64,000 nt of DNA from Gigaspora margarita (Eukaryota > Glomeromycota > Glomeromycetes > Diversisporales > Gigasporaceae). Numbering within the stretch: position 1 is the first letter of the stretch; each line of letters starts with the position of its first letter. The translations under genes and the position numbers were made by a program. Location of the stretch: NCBI GenBank assembly GCA_009809945.1, contig WTPW01000400.1:330601-394600 (forward strand), written 5' to 3'. A model generated the notes under the pieces. The model worked only from the letters and a program-made list of their open reading frames with translations. It had not been told where the DNA came from and searched no databases. Below, one piece after another: positions 58,111-64,000 of this stretch.

Positions 58111-59133
58111 TTTGGCGCAGTTAAAAATTACTATGGTATTGTTGAATATCAAGACTGTGGCACTCCACATTGCCACATGCTTATTTGGCTTCATAGTGCA
58201 CCTGATCCGATTACATTATGTGAAAAACTCAAAAATGATGAAAACTTTCGCTTGCAATTATTACATTATGTCAGTAACATCGTCAAAGAAGATCTCGGTT
58301 ACCTTTTAACTGATGATGAAATTTTAACTGATGAAATGCTAATGAATGAATATACAAAACCAAAATCAATTTTAGAAAAGCGAATGCACCCATCTTTTAA
58401 ACCAATTCCAGATCCTAGACTTCCTGATTTTGACAATAAATTTCGTTTAGACTTGCTTTTAATTGCAAAGCGCACTCTTTTTCATCGTTGCAATAAAGGC
58501 TGCAAAAAATATAATCGAGGATTACAAAAGGATTGTAGATTCGACTTTCCGAGAGAATTGGTCGATCCCCCTGGTATAATCTTTCCTGAACAAGGCATTA
58601 TTGCAATTCAGCAGATTAATGCTTTTATCAACAACCACAATCCCTACATCACAGCTGCTTGTAGAGGAAATAATGATATCAAATTTATTTCATCACGAAA
58701 ACTTGCTCTGGCTTATATCCACTATATTACTGACTATATCACTAAGTTAGATATCAGCACTCATAGCTCTTTTTTAATATGTGCTGCTACTTTAGAAAAT
58801 TTTCTAGTACAAATGCCTGATGATAATTCTATAGGTATAATAAATAAGTCTCGCAAACTTGTTACTAAATGTCTCAATAAAATATTAGGTCAGATGGAGC
58901 TTACAAGTCCTCAGGTTTCAGCATATTTATTAGGAATTAGTAATCACTACACTCCAAACAAATTCGCCTCTATACGCCTTCAAACTTTTACATCGTATCT
59001 TATAAAAGAATGGGCAAATGATCAAAATTTTAATGAAAATGATTCTGATAATGAATCAGATGCAAATGATGATCAAAATAATCAAGATACAACAACTGAA
59101 TCATTTATGATATCATCCTTTGGTGTAAATTAA
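58111..59133 (+). pseudogene. Helitron Rep domain with HUH and twin-tyrosine motifs
   Basis: After the 2-base insertion the frame resumes as FGAVKNYYGIVEYQDCGTPH and CHMLIWL. The HUH metal-binding triplet is His-Cys-His at 58168-58176. The twin tyrosines are in ALAYIHYITDYITKLD (about 58704-58751). These residues cut and rejoin single-stranded DNA in rolling-circle transposition. The frame is lost around 59105-59133. Confidence 0.82.
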
Positions 59134-60530
59134 CAGCTATAAATCTTCGAATTGACTACCAACTCAGAGGCACCTCTCTATATCACATTTGTCTCTATGA
59201 CTATGATTCTACTATTCGAAAAACTACATTAAATTCATAAGAACATTCTATGATATCAAATCAATATTTAAAAGAAAGAAGCGCTCTTATTTTAGACTGT
59301 TTTTACTTTCGCGGAAGTGATATTAATAATAGCCAAATATATTTAAATAATAATTTTCATCCTCAGTATAATTCTCATATACAGATTCAACGCAGGCATG
59401 GGTCAGAAAGAATAGTTGTATTAAATGGCAAAGAAATTCCAAAAAAATCTGACTTTGAAAATGAAGAATACTATAGCCTATGTATTCTCACACTATTCAA
59501 ACCATGGGAAACTGTTTATGATCTCAGAGAAAATTATAATTCATGGGCTGAAGCATGCCAAGCTTTTATTAATAGCCCAACTTTATCTCCACGTTTACTA
59601 TCTATAATCCACAATATTGAATTACTACATAGGTGCTCTGAAGAAACTTCTCTTGACTGTGAACTTCGTCAAAATGCTAAACATGATCCTATGCTAGCAA
59701 AAGCCTGTCGAATAGATCATTCTGAATCAGGATATGATGCTAAAGAAGAACTTTTATTTGACGATGATGATATAACAATAAGTAATTCTATAAGTGAAGA
59801 TAATGTTGCTTTTGATCCTGTATCAATTATTAGATCTGGTCTGAAAAATATTAATATTGTTGATGCTGCAATAATTCCTCTTTATATTCAGGGTAGATTT
59901 CTTACAAATTATCATTCAACTCTGATTAACTCAAATAATCAAAGTATTAATAACATCTACAATATAATAAATAATAGCACATTAATCAGCAATAATAATA
60001 TANGTGTAAGTAATATACATGATAATGAACTTTTAAAAACATGGCAAAATGTGATCACTACTCGAAAATCAATTTGGCGAAATGATGTTGATATTAATAG
60101 CTTAAATAATAATACTCTCCCAGATGAATATACTGTATCCCAACATAATATTCAATGTCTACCCCTTGAAGCAAATCCTACAGAAAATATCATAGATCCT
60201 ATAAATACATTTTCATCTGATTTAAATGATGAACAAAAGAAAGCTTACTTTCTTGTATGCAACCACCGCCAAAGAAATAATCCAATGAGCGCAAATAGAC
60301 TTTTACAATTACTTCTCTTTCTCTCTGGTGCAGGAGGAACAGGAAAATCTAAAGTTATTCATGCTATTCTATCCTATTTCAAATATACCTTACAATCAAA
60401 CACTTTACTTCTTTTAGCACCTACAGGTATCGCAGCTACAAACATTTCTGGACACACTATTCATTCAGTATGTGGTTTTGGTTTTGGAGAAAACCGCAAA
60501 ACTACAAATGTTCTATCAAATGATTTACTN
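59134..60530 (+). pseudogene. Helitron linker and truncated helicase
   Basis: LRIDYQLRGTSLYHICLYDY, a stop near 59237, then ISNQYLKERSALILDCFYF..., Walker A GAGGTGKS (60327-60350) and LLAPTGIAATNISGHTIHSV (60410-60470). Walker B and later helicase motifs are absent because the element stops at 60530. Confidence 0.8.
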
Positions 60531-61075
60531 TTTTTTCGTTTGACGGCAGTTTTGAAATTCAATTTAAAAACGTGACCTAATCTTTCTTATCATCACTTTT
60601 CAAAAAACTGGCCACTAAGTAATTAATTATGAATGTTGATCAAATGGCCAGAAACCCGATCAAACCATATCACACCTTTTAATAAATTTATTATTAAATT
60701 ATTTGTAACCTCTTTGTCGATCAAGTTGCCAGAAAACCGATGGTTTACATATTATCAAGTCACGCTTCAATCACGTTTTACAATATTATTTATATTAGGT
60801 GACAGATAAAAATCTGGCACTATTACTCCTGTTCTTGGATATTTTGTAGATCATTTACCTTATGACATAATATTAATGCATTCGGGTAACATTGGAGACC
60901 CCGAATGCATTAATATATAATACCAATATAAGACTACTATAATAATAATTTTAATAGGTTCATTTGAAAATTTAGAATTTACTTATTTAAAAATAATAGA
61001 AGTCTAAATAAATTTTTTAACTTTAAAGTTTATTTAAAAAATTAAATTATTATGAATTTATTTAGATTTTTGTAA
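60531..61075. other. Right flank of the Helitron relic
   Basis: Contains two copies of a GATCAA...GGCCAGAAA-like word (60637-60740) and a 17 bp-arm hairpin ATATTAATGCATTCGGG at 60870-60916. No gene. Confidence 0.45.
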
Positions 61076-62125
61076 ATTGTTTTGTCTCTCATATGTGATA
61101 CAATTCATGATAAAAATACATATAGGTCTTTCTTTTGCTTTTCGAGCAGCTTACGTAGTTCTCTAGCATCGTACAGTTCTTTTATACTTTTATATACTTA
61201 TTCATACTTGCTTTGCTTGACTATCATCCTGACAGGCCATGCTTAGTCATCTGTATAATAGCTGTCATTTCGATAGGCCATAAGCTCATGCCTCAGCCCT
61301 ACTCTTGCATGACTATTATCTGATATGCTATAGAAAAACTCAAAGATTGTTAGGGATAGAGGGTGGGTCGATATAACCAGAATGAAATTTGGGTTTGTAG
61401 AAGTACAAGGTTACATTTTCTTCATACTTTATCATTAATAATATATACTTTGCACAAATCACTTCATACTTACCTAACTATACTCTAATTTTCCTATTAC
61501 CTTATCGCTTACTACATTACCTCATATTTACTCTATTCCAGTTTTATCAAAATGATCAAACAATACATCTAGATTGGTATGTCACATGCTCAATCTGGAT
61601 TCGAAACAAAAACTGCCTTGATATTTCATCAAGCAGCTTTTTATACTTGCTTTGCTTGACTGTCATCCTGACAGGCCATGCAAAGCAGACTGTGTCACTG
61701 TATAATAGCTGTTATCTCAACAGGCCATAAGCTTATTCCTCGGCCATGACTATTATCCGACAGGTCATAGAGAAACTCAAGCATTGTTAGGGTAGAGGCG
61801 GGTTGATATTAACCAGAATAAAACTCAGATTCGCAGAAGAAACAAGGTTACGTTTCCTATATACCTTGTTATTACTAATATATACTTTTCACAAATTACC
61901 TCATACTTACCTAACCATACCCTAATTTTCACATTACCTCAATGCTTACAACATTACCTCATATTTACTCTATTCTGGTTTCATTAAACAATTAACTGGA
62001 TTGGCATATCAGATGCTCGATCTGAACTAATTCAAGACAAAAACTGCCTTGATACTTTGTATCTAGCAGTTTTTTGTTTTGTCTCTCATATGTGATACAA
62101 TTCACAATAAAAATACATATGGGTA
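61076..62125. repeat. Tandem duplication (~434 bp) bounded by a direct repeat
   Basis: Two copies begin ATACTTGCTTTGCTTGACT (about 61207 and 61641) and share CATCCTGACAGGCCATGC and AAAACTGCCTTGATA. The pair is flanked by TTTGTCTCTCATATGTGATA at about 61082 and 62078. Possibly an LTR-type fragment that duplicated. Confidence 0.7.
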
Positions 62126-64000
62126 ATTACCGAGCATTGTTTAAAATATGTACTCTTGTACAAACAATTTGCAAGTATATCTGCTAATCAATCTAATCCC
62201 TAATTCAATTTATAACTTTGATGTACCCAGATTCACTTTACCTATAGCTCTCATATACAACCTAGTCGCATCTTAAACCCAACCCCCAATTGTCTGAATT
62301 TGTTCCGATGTAGTACTCCAATTTAGAGGTTGGAACCGGTTTTATTTTTACAATCCGGTTTTAATCTTTCACCCTAAACCGAACCCGATTTTAAACCGAA
62401 TTTAAATAAACCCGGGTAATTCGGTTTTGCGATTTTAATAAACTCGTAAAACCGAATCAACCCGAATTTAAAAAAACCGGTTTTTGCGATTGTTATCAAC
62501 CCGGATTTAAATAAAACCGATAATTCGATTTTGCGGTTGTAATAAACTCGCAAAACTGAATCAACCCGGATTGTAGTTATTAATCCTATTACAGTAACAT
62601 AAAAATACGCATTAATTACAAATTAGCTGCGCAATGTTGTCACACGAAGCCAGAACAGAGTGTTATATGCAGATAGAGCTGCAGATAAACTAATTTCGTC
62701 ATAGTTTTAACCTGAGTCACTCGTTGACTACTATATTTAAATTATTTCAATTTATATATATATTTACGAATAAATATTGACAACATTTAGGACTCAATAT
62801 CTGATATACATAATGCCAGATTATACAATCTAATCCTAATCAAGTGATTACTAGATAGCTACAACAAGTTGAAGTTCTAAATTGACAGGTTTCGATCGAG
62901 GCATGGGGAGATTTGATCTGAGTATTTAGAGTCTGGATCTTGTGAGTGCAATATGGGCTCAGATAAGTATCTATTTTCCTTGTAATCCTTGAATTCTATA
63001 AGTACTTTTTTTTATTTTACTAATACGAATACCTGGATATTCTCACACTACCAGACATACTGTTATTTAGGGATTATGTGATTTCGGGTCCACTAAGTCA
63101 TGGGAAATTCGACGATTAATTAATTAATAATCTATGGAATTACAGAAATTGATTGATCAAGGGGGCTTAAATTACTATATAAGAACGATCTCACTGATTT
63201 GTCTTTTTCTCTCAACTAGTTACGATAATAACTTCACGGTAACAGTGGGACATAATTGGTGATGTGCCACGTACAGTACTATACGTACTGTACTGTACAC
63301 TGTACGTTGAGAGAGTCGAAATTACCGGGTTAATTCTTATAACTACTAAACACTCTGGTATTTAGCTAAACTACTATCTAATAATAGCTCAAGACTTCTG
63401 AACGTTGAACTGGTAGGCGGAAAGAGGTGTGGGGGAGATTTGGTCTGGGTCTCAAGGCTCGTAGAGTCTTGCTGCAGCGATAACGAATAAGTATCTTCTT
63501 TTTAGTTTGCTTTGCGATTGTTTCTTGTAGTCTAATTTAGTTCTAATTATCGATTTCTTCTCTTTATTAAGGTATGCAAAGTTTGGACTCTTTACTTTCA
63601 ATCATGAACTCGTTTCACGATACCACGTGATCAGAATATCGATTTAAGATTTTTGTTCATGATGTCACATGACATATCTAAATTAATACGCAAATTTATA
63701 TTGATAGGCAAGTTAGTTGGAATTTTGGTAAATTTATTATTATAATAAACCCAACTAATTATGCAAATTAAACCAATTTTAGGAGTAAACTTCACGTGAT
63801 ATTCTATAAATTTGATTGACTACTGGTGTCGGATAGTATGCAGAATTAAGATTCTGAAAATTTCCAAAAGACAAAATGAATGAACATAAAGGTCAAAACA
63901 AAATTTTGGATGAATTTTGACGATTTCCAAAAAAAATCGCAAATTAATACAAAGTTAATTTATTATTCCAAATTAATACAAATTTTTACAATAACGCAAA
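62126..64000. other. Repeat-rich intergenic end of the window
   Basis: 62320-62580 is a CCGGTTTT/AACCCGG-rich repeat. 62620-62660 resembles the GCGCGACATTGTCGCGC hairpin region at 52985. 63270-63306 is a run of overlapping GTAC palindromes. 63339-63480 matches the repeat near base 340. No gene seen. Confidence 0.5.

Larger units (their letters stand above)
55940..60530 (+). mobile_element. Broken Helitron (rolling-circle transposon)
   Basis: It encodes in order a cysteine-rich N-terminal domain, a Rep (HUH nuclease) domain and the start of a PIF1-like helicase. The frame is broken by two in-frame stops (TAG 56945, TAA 57302), a 2-base insertion (TA at 58109-58110), a frame change near 59105-59135 and a stop near 59237. 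It ends abruptly at an unresolved base (60530) just after helicase motif Ia, so most of the helicase and the 3' terminus are missing. Ns at 56404, 57038, 57055-57056 and 60003 suggest collapsed copies in the assembly. Confidence 0.88.

Noticed and set aside
1..64000. tRNA and rRNA genes
   Set aside because: I looked for T-loop style GTTCRANNC words with acceptor-stem pairing and found none convincing; a dedicated scan would be needed to exclude them.

Overview
The window looks like nuclear DNA from an arbuscular mycorrhizal fungus, most like Rhizophagus. The evidence is the extreme AT richness, a tyrosine-kinase-like (TKL) kinase gene with short introns and 28-residue leucine-rich repeats, a Helitron, an RNase-H-carrying LINE, a pogo-type transposase relic, and very many foldback/MITE elements. 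The assignment comes from gene style, not from a search. I saw no rRNA or tRNA gene.

The main discovery is at 10793-16467 (+). The region looks like a 5.6 kb satellite with a period of about 97 bp, but it reads as one gene. A first exon encodes a signal peptide ending in Arg-Arg. It is followed by 50 microexons (49 of 3 nt, one of 6 nt), each between a ...TTATTAG or ...TTACTAG acceptor and a GTAAGTATAA-type donor, and then a terminal exon. All 51 introns are phase 2, so nearly every codon from 28 to 79 is cut by its own intron. Joined in that phase there is no stop, and the 88-residue product carries six cysteines spaced C-x9-C-x9-CC-x4-C-x11-C, an inhibitor-cystine-knot (knottin) pattern. 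The neighbouring introns are near-copies of each other, so the gene may have grown one codon at a time by tandem duplication of an intron plus three bases.

The second real gene is at 47079-52527 (-). It has seven exons giving 1024 residues: an intact TKL kinase, a second kinase-like domain with HRN and YFG in place of HRD and DFG (a predicted pseudokinase), and 11 leucine-rich repeats. A small secreted peptide with a Lys-Arg site may be encoded at 54412-54594 (+).

The rest is mobile-element territory. 1-10.7 kb holds foldback elements and MITEs. 16.5-35 kb and 41-45 kb are CpG-poor and contain decayed MITEs, a minisatellite, an octamer-repeat hairpin, a two-exon coding relic (21.9-22.9 kb) and a LINE relic (33.3-34.9 kb). 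35.7-37.6 kb is a pogo transposase relic. 38.2-40.1 kb is a nest of a hAT-type MITE, a palindromic MITE and a near-perfect 1.06 kb palindrome. 55.9-60.5 kb is a broken Helitron cut off inside its helicase. 61-64 kb holds duplicated repeats.
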